This document shows, piece after piece, positions 1 to 5,860 of a DNA stretch of 32,695 nt. Position 1 is the stretch's first letter, and each line of letters opens with the position of its first letter. Position numbers and translations under genes: made by a program. Origin of the DNA: Rhodospirillales bacterium. Its GTDB lineage: Bacteria > Pseudomonadota > Alphaproteobacteria > Acetobacterales > Acetobacteraceae. The notes below the pieces were generated by a model that did not search any database, was not told where the DNA came from, and worked only from the letters and a program-made list of their open reading frames with translations. The stretch spans positions 1-32,695 of the forward strand of contig JANYFG010000106.1 of assembly GCA_025362815.1 (NCBI GenBank). The letters are read 5' to 3'.

Positions 1-2
1 GG

Positions 3-185
3 GGTATTGTGCTGGAGGTGGCGTTCGACGCGGCGCAGCTTTCGACACGCCATAAATCCGGCGTGGCGCTGCGGTTTCCACGGATTTCACGCATTCGGTT
101 GGACAAGACGCCGGAAGATGCGGATCAGCTGGAGACACTGATGGCGTTGGTGGAGAAGATGCCAGAGCGATCGGAGACGCCGTGA
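3..185 (+). CDS. ATP-dependent DNA ligase, C-terminal fragment
   Basis: This is the last 60 residues of a gene that begins before the window. The reading frame starts at base 3 and ends with TGA at 183-185. The stretch around RHKSGVALRFPRISRIRLDK matches the end of the OB-fold domain of ATP-dependent DNA ligases, where motif VI (RFPRxxRxRxDK) closes over the nucleotide. Family knowledge: such ligases seal nicks using ATP. Many bacterial versions of this C-terminal type belong to DNA-repair gene sets with a helicase, an exonuclease and a phosphoesterase, but none of these is visible here. The catalytic lysine lies outside the window, so the subfamily cannot be fixed. Confidence 0.8.
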   Translation, partial: GIVLEVAFDAAQLSTRHKSGVALRFPRISRIRLDKTPEDADQLETLMALVEKMPERSETP

Positions 186-210
186 CGGGTGATGGACGCA
201 AAAATGCGAT

Positions 211-232
211 CACGGCATTGCATTATGCCGTG
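211..232. other. Perfect hairpin after the ligase stop
   Basis: CACGGCAT (211-218) and ATGCCGTG (225-232) form a perfect 8-bp stem with a 6-base loop, 25 bases after the ligase stop codon. No run of T follows on either strand. It may terminate the ligase transcript or protect its 3' end, but it is not a textbook intrinsic terminator. Confidence 0.45.
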
Positions 233-267
233 GCTCCATTGGGCTTTCACCCATCAGCCCGGATAAG

Positions 268-299
268 AAAAAAGGCCGCACCGTGAGGTGCAGCCTTTT
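268..299 (-). terminator. Intrinsic terminator of the cold-shock gene
   Basis: Read on the minus strand, arms at 287-299 and 270-282 form a 13-bp stem with one mismatch and a 4-base loop. The stem is rich in G and C and is followed by a run of six T. It lies about 20 bases past the cold-shock stop codon, as expected for a rho-independent terminator. Confidence 0.85.
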
Positions 300-321
300 A
301 ACGAATTGCCGAAGAACGCTG

Positions 322-525
322 TTATGCGAGCTTCAGGTTCGCAGCAGCTTCCTTGCCGCGCTCCATCAGAACGTCGTAGCTGACCTTCTGACCATCATTG
401 AGGCCCGTGAGGCCCGCAGCCTGGACTGCCGTGATGTGCACGAACACATCCTTGCCGCCGCCCTGCGGCTCGATGAAGCCGAAACCCTTGGTTGCATTGA
501 ACCACTTAACAGTACCAACAGCCAT
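322..525 (-). CDS. cspA: Cold-shock domain protein (CspA family)
   Basis: This 67-residue protein is a single cold-shock domain, the usual size for the family. It carries KWFN at residues 7-10, RNP1 as KGFGFIE at 13-19 and RNP2 as VFVHI at 27-31, the aromatic surfaces that bind single-stranded RNA and DNA. Family members melt RNA secondary structure in the cytoplasm and act as RNA chaperones in cold or general stress. The gene stands alone, with its own terminator at 268-299. It is separated from the upstream MFS gene by about 117 bases that hold a palindrome at 580-596. The family is certain, but which paralogue it is and whether it is cold-induced are not. Confidence 0.95.
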   Translation of the reverse strand: MAVGTVKWFNATKGFGFIEPQGGGKDVFVHITAVQAAGLTGLNDGQKVSYDVLMERGKEAAANLKLA

Positions 526-579
526 GTTCTCGTAACTCTCTTATTTAACTAGCGGATCGGTAATATCACGCTTCCGACG

Positions 580-596
580 CGAATGATAGTCATTCG
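580..596. promoter_or_regulatory. Palindrome upstream of the cold-shock gene, Fur-box-like core
   Basis: CGAATGA and TCATTCG flank a 3-base centre, giving a 7-3-7 inverted repeat 55 bases upstream of the cold-shock start. The core AATGATAGTCATT differs at one of 13 positions from the centre of the enterobacterial Fur box, but the outer positions match poorly. It could be an operator for the cold-shock gene or part of the 3' end of the MFS transcript. Confidence 0.4.
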
Positions 597-642
597 TGAC
601 GGCAAATTCAAACACATATGCATCCGCCGCGTCGGCTGCGCC

Positions 643-1874
643 CTATGGCGTGGTGACCGCCGCGAATCTACGCAGGCCGATGGTGCTGACGGCCAGGACG
701 CAGGCGCCCGCGATCATGACCGTGGGGGCCACGCCGAACAGCTTGAAGCACAGTGGCGAGGCGATCATGCCGATCAGCAGGCCGGCCTGGCTTGCCACGA
801 CGAAGGCCCTTGTGCCGGCCGCGATATCCGAGTTTGCGAGCACGACCTGGCGCCGGGTGGCGACCGTGATGTCCTGCATCGGGCCGCCGACGGCGGAGAC
901 CAAAGCCGAGGTGACGAGCCCGGCCAGCAGCCAGCTGTGTGGCAGCACCACGCCGCACAGGCCCAGCAGCAGGGTGCCGATGCCGAGGCACAGATTGCCG
1001 CCGAAGATCATCCGGCCCGGCCTGCGGCTGATCGGGCGGTTGCCGACGATCAGCGTGGTGATGAGGTTCGTGAGCCCATAGGCCGAGATGACGGTGCCGA
1101 AGGCCGCGATCCCGCCGGGGACGCCTCCTTGTACCAACATCAGCGGCAGGCCGATGAAATAGGCCGCATACCAGGCACCGTTTATGATGCCCGTGACCGA
1201 CAGCACGAAACCCAGCAACGGGTCTCGCCTCACCGCGATGAACCCGCGGCTCAGCCCGGCCAGGATGCTCTGCCGGACCGGCACCACCGCCGACCGATCG
1301 GGCGGCAGGGCGCAGATGACGGCCAGCGCCGAGATCAGGAAGCTGATCGTGTCGATGGTGACGAAATGCACGAGTGGCAGGCTGGAAGCGGCCACGCCGA
1401 TCAGCCCTGGCCCGAGCAGGCGGGCCATACGCTCGGTGGTGTCGATCAAGGCGTTGGTGGCGGGCAGCATCGAGACCGGCGCGATGGTGGGCACCACCGC
1501 CATGAGCGCCGGACGAAACAGCGCGTTGCCGATGGCCAAAGCGAGCACGCTGGCCACCAGCATGATGGGCGAGGGCTGGCCGGCGCCGAGCCAGAGCACC
1601 ACCATCAGCCCGAGGATGGTGGCGCGCATGAGATCGGCGCCGACCATGGCTGCGCGATGGGACATGGCATCGGCCATGCGCCCTGCCAGGAGGCCGTGGT
1701 CAGCATCACGCCGGCCTGCAGCGCGGTGAGAAAGCCGGCGTTGGTGCCGAATGTTTCGACCGCGATCCAGCCGAGCACCACGATGAAAAGCTGGTCGCCG
1801 ATCGCCGACATCGACAGCCCGCACCACAGCAGCGCCACATTTCGAAGGGCGAGCGGGCGCAGGATGGGCGGCAT
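643..1874 (-). pseudogene. MFS transporter interrupted by a frameshift
   Basis: Two overlapping minus-strand frames together encode one major facilitator protein of about 410 residues, the normal family size. The first frame starts at 1874 and covers roughly 60 residues, including the first two membrane segments (ending near AGVMLTT). The second resumes with LLAGRMADAMSHR, which matches MFS motif A in the loop after helix 2, and continues to the stop at 643. Adding one base near 1690-1700 would rejoin them, so a single base seems lost, or misread, inside a GC-rich stretch. Several further strongly hydrophobic segments follow. The family resembles drug or siderophore exporters, but the substrate is unknown. 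Its ATG overlaps the flavin-reductase stop (TGATG), suggesting translational coupling. Confidence 0.75.
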
Positions 1875-2506
1875 CAGGTTTTGCGAACCCAGTCGGCTTC
1901 CTTGATGCGCGGGATCTCGAAGGCGTCTCGCGTGTGGATATAGCCGCCGGCGCCGGCCATGCGGCCGATGAGGTCGAGTTTGGCGGTGTCGACATAGCAG
2001 CGTTCGGGGTTTGTGACGGCGGCGTCGTCGATGTGCATGGCGAGGACGCGGCCGAGAACGAGGGCGCGCTCATGGCCGATCTCGAGCGTGGTGAAACGTT
2101 CGCATTCGAACGCCACGGGGCTTTCGGCGATGCGGGGCGGGCGCACCATGGTGCTGGGGATGGTGGTGAGCCCGGCCTCGGCCAGCTCGTCCACGCCGGG
2201 CGGGAAATCGATTGCGGTGACGTTCATGGCGGGGCCGTTCGCGGCACTGACCAGGTTGACGACAAATTGCCGGCTGTGGCGGATGTTCGTCAGCGTGTCC
2301 TTGTCGCCGCCCTCCGGCCTGCCGCCGATGCCGATGATGACGATAGGCGGGTCGTTGGCGAAGGCGTTGAAGAAGGAATAGGGCGCGGCGTTGTTGCGGC
2401 CTTCGCTGTCCTGGGTGACGACCCAGGCGATGGGGCGCGGGACGATTGTGGATACCATGAGCTTGTAGGCGTCCTGGGCGGAGATCTTGGCGAAGTCGAA
2501 CAGCAT
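1874..2506 (-). CDS. Flavin reductase-like domain protein
   Basis: The 210-residue protein is a flavin reductase-like (DIM6/NTAB) domain. The N-terminal stretch YKLMVSTIVPRPIAWVVT, followed by NAAPYSFFNAF and PPIVIIGIG, is the typical FMN-binding split-barrel core. Relatives bind FMN and reduce it with NAD(P)H, or use it to modify small molecules; the true reaction here is unknown. The start at 2506 is chosen because GAGG lies five bases before the ATG and homology begins there; the open frame reaches further upstream without family similarity. The stop overlaps the start of the MFS gene, so the two form one operon. The gene diverges from the Rid-family gene at 2721. Together with a Rid protein this recalls the RutC/RutF pairing of pyrimidine catabolism, but no other rut gene is present. 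Confidence 0.85.
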   Translation of the reverse strand: MLFDFAKISAQDAYKLMVSTIVPRPIAWVVTQDSEGRNNAAPYSFFNAFANDPPIVIIGIGGRPEGGDKDTLTNIRHSRQFVVNLVSAANGPAMNVTAIDFPPGVDELAEAGLTTIPSTMVRPPRIAESPVAFECERFTTLEIGHERALVLGRVLAMHIDDAAVTNPERCYVDTAKLDLIGRMAGAGGYIHTRDAFEIPRIKEADWVRKT

Positions 2507-2662
2507 GCGCGCCTCGTGCGGATGGGGGATGCGGGGCAAGATGGGCTGTGAGACTGTGTGGTGTCCAGCCGATGAGACGGCGTGTTGAGTCCTCGTTTTG
2601 GTGTTTTGAGGCTTTGGCAGACAGGCGCGGGAAAACGGCGCATTCTGTGGATGGAGCGAACG

Positions 2663-2686
2663 CGTGTCTGGGGCGTTGGGGACACG
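2663..2686. promoter_or_regulatory. Interrupted palindrome in the divergent promoter region
   Basis: CGTGTC (2663-2668) and GACACG (2681-2686) form an inverted repeat with a 12-base spacer. It lies in the 214-base gap between the divergent flavin-reductase and Rid genes, 35 bases before the Rid ATG. The spacing suits a dimeric regulator, but short arms like this also arise by chance. Confidence 0.25.
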
Positions 2687-2720
2687 TGGGATTTTCCGCA
2701 AGGCAGCAAGGGGCATTCTG

Positions 2721-3104
2721 ATGCAGAAGCGTGACATAGATGCGGTTGATGCCCCGATGCCGGCGAGCCCTTATTCGCAGGCGGTAGAGGTTTTGGGCGC
2801 TACGCGGACGCTTTACGTTAGCGGGCAGGTGGGGGCGGAGCCGGACGGCACGATACCCGAGAACGTTGCCAGCCAGGCGCGGTTGGCGTGGCGCAATGTG
2901 GAGGCGCAGTTGCGCGCGGCGGGCATGGGCCTGGACAATCTGGTGAAGGTGACGACGATCCTGCCGGATGCCGCCGACATCGCGGCCAGCCGGGCGGCGC
3001 GGATTGCGGCGTTGGGGGATCGGAGGCCCGCGAGCACGCTGATGATCGCGGGCCTCGCGAATCCGGCCTGGAAGATCGAGATCGAGGCGATCGCGGTGGC
3101 GTAG
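2721..3104 (+). CDS. Rid-family (YjgF/UK114) protein lacking Arg105
   Basis: This 127-residue protein has the chorismate-mutase-like Rid fold, with PYSQAVEV near the N-terminus, YVSGQVG at 32-38 and the C-terminal strand WKIEIEAIAVA. Canonical RidA enzymes hydrolyse reactive enamine/imine intermediates from PLP enzymes and need Arg105 within PAR(S). Here that segment reads RRPASTLMIAGL, so residue 105 is Ser. The protein therefore probably belongs to a Rid subfamily with another activity. The ATG at 2721 is preferred over an earlier one because AAGGGG precedes it at good spacing and homology starts there. It diverges from the flavin-reductase gene. Confidence 0.88.
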   Translation: MQKRDIDAVDAPMPASPYSQAVEVLGATRTLYVSGQVGAEPDGTIPENVASQARLAWRNVEAQLRAAGMGLDNLVKVTTILPDAADIAASRAARIAALGDRRPASTLMIAGLANPAWKIEIEAIAVA

Positions 3105-3124
3105 CCTGTCCAACAGGGATGTTG

Positions 3125-3148
3125 GTTAGTTACTAAGACTAACTTTTT
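3125..3148 (+). terminator. Weak terminator-like hairpin after the Rid gene
   Basis: GTTAGT (3125-3130) and ACTAAC (3138-3143) pair around a 7-base loop and are followed by five T. This lies 20 bases past the Rid stop codon. The stem is short and AT-rich, so termination efficiency may be low. Confidence 0.45.
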
Positions 3149-3185
3149 GCTTGCTTTCGGCCAGTCCGTGTGACGTAAGTGCCGG

Positions 3186-3788
3186 GTGATTTTATCTCTT
3201 TCCTCGTCCGAGCGTTTTGCGTTGACCTGCCTGACCTTGTGTCGGGCGGTGGCGGCGAGTTTTGCGTTGGGCGTGATGAAGCCTGCGATGATCGTTTTGG
3301 TGTGGTCTCGGGTGCGTCGTGCCGAGGTGGCATTTTTGGCGTTGTTGGCGCGGATTGCGCAGGGGCGATATCGGGGGCGGTGTCGGGCGGGAGTGGTGCG
3401 GGTTTCGGGTTGTTCCGATGCCAGGCCGCCCCGAACCGTGGGTGTTGCGCGGGGGCGGTTGCCTTTGCGGTTTGGCTGGTTGATGGGGATGGTGCCGTGT
3501 GAGGCGGCGAATTGCGGGTCTCAGTTGCGGGCGATTCTGGCTGAGCCTGAGGTGGCGGCGGTGTTGGCCGAGGTGGCGCAGGCGCGGCGGATTTTGGGGC
3601 CGGTTTGCCGGATGTTGGGCGTTGCCATTCCGGGTGTTGTCGATCCGTCGACGGTTGTGAGGCCGGTGGTGGTTCGGGTGCGGCGGGCGCGGGTGGCGAT
3701 TGATTTCGGGCGGATTCCGTTGCCGCGCGGCGTTCTGGCGGCGGCAAGAAGGCAAGGCTACGGCCGACGACCCAGAAATCCAGGGTAA
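3186..3788 (+). CDS. Conserved hypothetical protein, Acetobacteraceae-type orphan
   Basis: This 200-residue basic protein starts at GTG (3186). I do not assign a function. It opens with a hydrophobic and serine-rich stretch (residues 1-45), has an Arg-rich middle (RGRYRGRCRAGVVR-like), then a segment with SQLRAILAEPEVAAVLAEV and ARRILGPVCRMLGV, and ends in a very basic tail. From memory, Acetobacteraceae genomes hold many copies of proteins with the pattern GSQLxxLLADPEMxALL...ILRPLCRMLGV; this looks like a divergent member. The DNA is strikingly G- and T-rich on the plus strand, and the antisense frame is a low-complexity proline/arginine ORF that I take as a shadow. The ribosome-binding site is weak and the start uncertain. 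Confidence 0.55.
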   Translation: MILSLSSSERFALTCLTLCRAVAASFALGVMKPAMIVLVWSRVRRAEVAFLALLARIAQGRYRGRCRAGVVRVSGCSDARPPRTVGVARGRLPLRFGWLMGMVPCEAANCGSQLRAILAEPEVAAVLAEVAQARRILGPVCRMLGVAIPGVVDPSTVVRPVVVRVRRARVAIDFGRIPLPRGVLAAARRQGYGRRPRNPG

Positions 3789-3833
3789 TCTGTAGTTAGC
3801 ATAACTGTCAATTAATCGTTCCGTATAAACAAT

Positions 3834-3872
3834 GAATAAAAGTCTTTTGGTTCTTTTCTTCAGAAAAGAACG
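3834..3872. repeat. Dispersed palindromic repeat, copy 1
   Basis: GTTCTTTTC (3850-3858) and GAAAAGAAC (3863-3871) form a 9-bp perfect stem with loop TTCA, preceded by AATGAATAAAAGTCTTTTG. The same element occurs at 20889-20924 (opposite orientation) and 25612-25652. This copy lies between the convergent ends of the orphan gene and the 2-hydroxyacid dehydrogenase gene. Such a position suits a bidirectional terminator, although the stem is AT-rich. Confidence 0.8.
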
Positions 3873-3888
3873 CGCTTCCTGCCTCGCT

Positions 3889-4836
3889 TCAGGCTCGAGT
3901 GCCGCGCAATACCCCGTCGATCCCGTCGAGTGCGAGGAAGCCCATGGCGTCGCGGGTTTCGGTTGTGGCGCTGCCGAGATGGGGGAGCAGGAGGGCGTTT
4001 TCGAGGGTGGGATAGTCGGGGTGCAGGGCTGGTTCGCCGTCGAAGACGTCGAGTCCGGCGTAGGCGACGTGGCCGGAGCGGAGGGCTGCGATGAGGGCTG
4101 TGTCGTCGACGAGCGTTCCGCGGGCGGCGTTGGTGACGATGGCGCCGCGGGGGAGCAGGGCTATTCGTTCGGCGTTGAGCCAGTGCCGGGTTTCGGGTCC
4201 GCCGGGGGCGTTGAGGGCGAGGATTTCGCATTGGGCGAGGAAGCTGGCGTCGGTGCTGTGATAGGTGGCGCCGGCTTCCTCGGCCTGGGGGAGGCGGGAG
4301 CGGTTGCGGTAGTGGATCTGCATGCGAAAGCCGCGCGCCATGCGGGCGAGGGCCTGACCGATGCGGCCCATGCCGAAGATGCCGAGGCGTTTTCCGGAGA
4401 TGCCGGTGCCCATGAGCTGGGTGGGGGCCCAGCCTGTCCATTGCCCGGCGCGCAGGATGCGTTCGCCTTCGCCGGCTCGTCGGGCGGCGGCGAGGATGAG
4501 CAGCATGGAGAGTTCGGCGGTGGCTTCGGTGAGAACGTCTGGCGTGTTGCAGACGGGGATGTGGCGGGCGGCGGCGGCTTTGAGATCGATGTGGTCCGTG
4601 CCGGCGCTGAAGGTTGCGATCACTTTGATGGAGGCGGGGAGTTGGTTGATGAGGTCTTGATCGAGCCGGTCTGAGGTGCAGCAGAGGATGGCATCGCAGT
4701 TTGATGCGGCGGTGAGGATGGCGGTGGGTGTCATGGCGATGTCGGCGGCGTTCTGGACGACGGTGTAGTCCCGGTGGGCGCGGGTTTCGACGGCTTCGGG
4801 CAGCCTTCGGGTGATGAGCAGCTTGGGCTTTGGCAC
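3889..4836 (-). CDS. D-2-hydroxyacid dehydrogenase (glyoxylate/hydroxypyruvate reductase type)
   Basis: This 315-residue protein fits the family length. The dinucleotide-binding loop GMGRIG is at 155-160. The catalytic Arg239 (NAARG), Glu268 (DVFDGEP) and His286 (PHLGSAT) are all present. After the second strand the sequence reads YRNRSR, and these basic residues suggest NADPH rather than NADH. Relatives reduce glyoxylate, hydroxypyruvate or other 2-keto acids in the cytoplasm. The GTG start at 4836 has GGAG eight bases upstream and follows the stop of the preceding paralogue by only 4 bases; the longer open frame upstream is antisense noise. With its neighbour it forms a tandem pair of diverged paralogues sharing catalytic numbering, probably an old duplication. 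Confidence 0.92.
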   Translation of the reverse strand: MPKPKLLITRRLPEAVETRAHRDYTVVQNAADIAMTPTAILTAASNCDAILCCTSDRLDQDLINQLPASIKVIATFSAGTDHIDLKAAAARHIPVCNTPDVLTEATAELSMLLILAAARRAGEGERILRAGQWTGWAPTQLMGTGISGKRLGIFGMGRIGQALARMARGFRMQIHYRNRSRLPQAEEAGATYHSTDASFLAQCEILALNAPGGPETRHWLNAERIALLPRGAIVTNAARGTLVDDTALIAALRSGHVAYAGLDVFDGEPALHPDYPTLENALLLPHLGSATTETRDAMGFLALDGIDGVLRGTRA

Positions 4837-4840
4837 GGTG

Positions 4841-5806
4841 TCAGCTCCAGAGCGGGTCGATGGCGGGTTTGCCGGCGAGGACGGCGAGGATGTTGTCGAT
4901 GGCGCGGTCGCCCATGGCTTTGCGGGTTTCGTGGGTGGCCGAGCCCATGTGGGGGGTGAGGAAGACGTTCGTGAGGGTGGCGAGGCGTTTGTCGAAATGG
5001 GGCTCGTTGTGGAAGACGTCGAGCCCGGCGGCGGCGAGCTGGCCGGTGGTGAGGGCTTCGATGAGGGCGTTTTCATCGACGAGGGCGCCGCGGGCGGCGT
5101 TGATGAGGATGGCGCCTTTGGGGAGCAGGGCGAGGGTGTTGGCGTTGATGATCTCTTTGGTTTGGGGGCCGGAGGGGGCGTGCAGCGAGAGGAAATCGCA
5201 GCGGGGGAGCATTTCGGTGAAGTCGCCATACCAGATGGCGCCTTGTTCGAGCTCGGGGGGGAGGCGGTTTCGGTTGCAGTAGACGATGGTCATGCCGAAG
5301 CCGCGGGCGCGGGCGGCCATGGCGCGACCGATGCCGCCCATGCCGAGGATGCCGAGGGTTTTGCCCCAGACGCGGATGCCGAGCATTTCGCCCATGCCCA
5401 TGCCGTGGCCCCAGCCGGCGCGCATCACCGCTTCGTAGTCATGGCCGCGCCGGGCGGCGGTGAGGAGGAGCATGAAGGCGAGGTCGGCGGTGCACTCGTT
5501 GAGGACTTCGGGGGTGTTGGTGATGGGCAGGCCGTGCGCCTTGGCGGCGGCGAGGTCGATATGGTCGTAGCCGACGGAGCAGGTGGCGGCGATTTTCACG
5601 TGGCGGGGGATCTGGGCGATGAATTCGGGCGTGAGCTTGAGGTGGGAGGTGAGCAGGAGGGCGTCGGCCTTGGTTTCGGTGAGGAGACGAAGGGTCTCGG
5701 CGGCGTCCATGTCGCGGCCGTTCGGGTCTGGGCAGTCGAATTCCGCGCGAATTCGGTCGCCGACGTCGGTTGGCATCTGGCGGCTGACGATCAGGCGCGG
5801 TTTCAT
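4841..5806 (-). CDS. D-2-hydroxyacid dehydrogenase (glyoxylate/hydroxypyruvate reductase type), paralogue
   Basis: This 321-residue protein is the first gene of the minus-strand pair. It shows SVGYDHID (78-84), the nucleotide loop GMGGIG (155-160), NRNR after the second strand (178-181, suggesting NADPH), and the catalytic Arg239 (NAARG), Glu268 (DVFHNEP) and His286 (TPHMGSAT). Family enzymes reduce 2-keto acids such as glyoxylate or hydroxypyruvate. The ATG at 5806 has GGGAG eight bases before it. The gene shares a 54-base intergenic region with the divergent hyuA gene, and a perfect palindrome sits there. The link to the hydantoinase operon may be functional, for example reducing keto acids derived from amino acids, but this is inference. 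Confidence 0.93.
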   Translation of the reverse strand: MKPRLIVSRQMPTDVGDRIRAEFDCPDPNGRDMDAAETLRLLTETKADALLLTSHLKLTPEFIAQIPRHVKIAATCSVGYDHIDLAAAKAHGLPITNTPEVLNECTADLAFMLLLTAARRGHDYEAVMRAGWGHGMGMGEMLGIRVWGKTLGILGMGGIGRAMAARARGFGMTIVYCNRNRLPPELEQGAIWYGDFTEMLPRCDFLSLHAPSGPQTKEIINANTLALLPKGAILINAARGALVDENALIEALTTGQLAAAGLDVFHNEPHFDKRLATLTNVFLTPHMGSATHETRKAMGDRAIDNILAVLAGKPAIDPLWS

Positions 5807-5823
5807 GGCAGTCTCCCTGGTTG

Positions 5824-5838
5824 GCGCCATGATGGCGC
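5824..5838. promoter_or_regulatory. Perfect palindrome between divergent operons
   Basis: GCGCCAT and ATGGCGC flank a single G, giving a perfect 7-1-7 inverted repeat in the middle of the 54-base gap between the dehydrogenase pair and hyuA. No other obvious signal fits in this short gap apart from the two ribosome-binding sites. It is a good candidate operator for one regulator controlling both directions, though no regulator gene is adjacent. Confidence 0.45.
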
Positions 5839-5860
5839 GCGGCGGGAGCCGGAGCAACGC

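Noticed and set aside
643-2073. A single 476-residue minus-strand ORF as one intact MFS gene
   Set aside because: Its first 120 or so residues are an out-of-frame reading of the flavin-reductase gene and of the true MFS start; the true N-terminus is in another frame, so the gene is frameshifted.
3139-3747. A 202-residue minus-strand ORF rich in Pro, Arg and Thr
   Set aside because: It is the antisense of G/T-rich DNA, has no recognisable motif, and the plus-strand frame has a better claim.
3792-3819. A dif-like (XerC/XerD) site near GTTAGCATAACTG
   Set aside because: The left half matches 8 of 11 bases of E. coli dif but the right half matches only about 2 of 11, so it is not a convincing dif site even though the GC skew made a terminus worth looking for.
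4811-5860. A 350-residue N-terminal extension of HyuA in the same frame
   Set aside because: It is antisense to two clear dehydrogenase genes, is Gly/Val/Glu-rich low complexity as expected for shadow frames in GC-rich DNA, and HyuA similarity and a ribosome-binding site begin at 5861.
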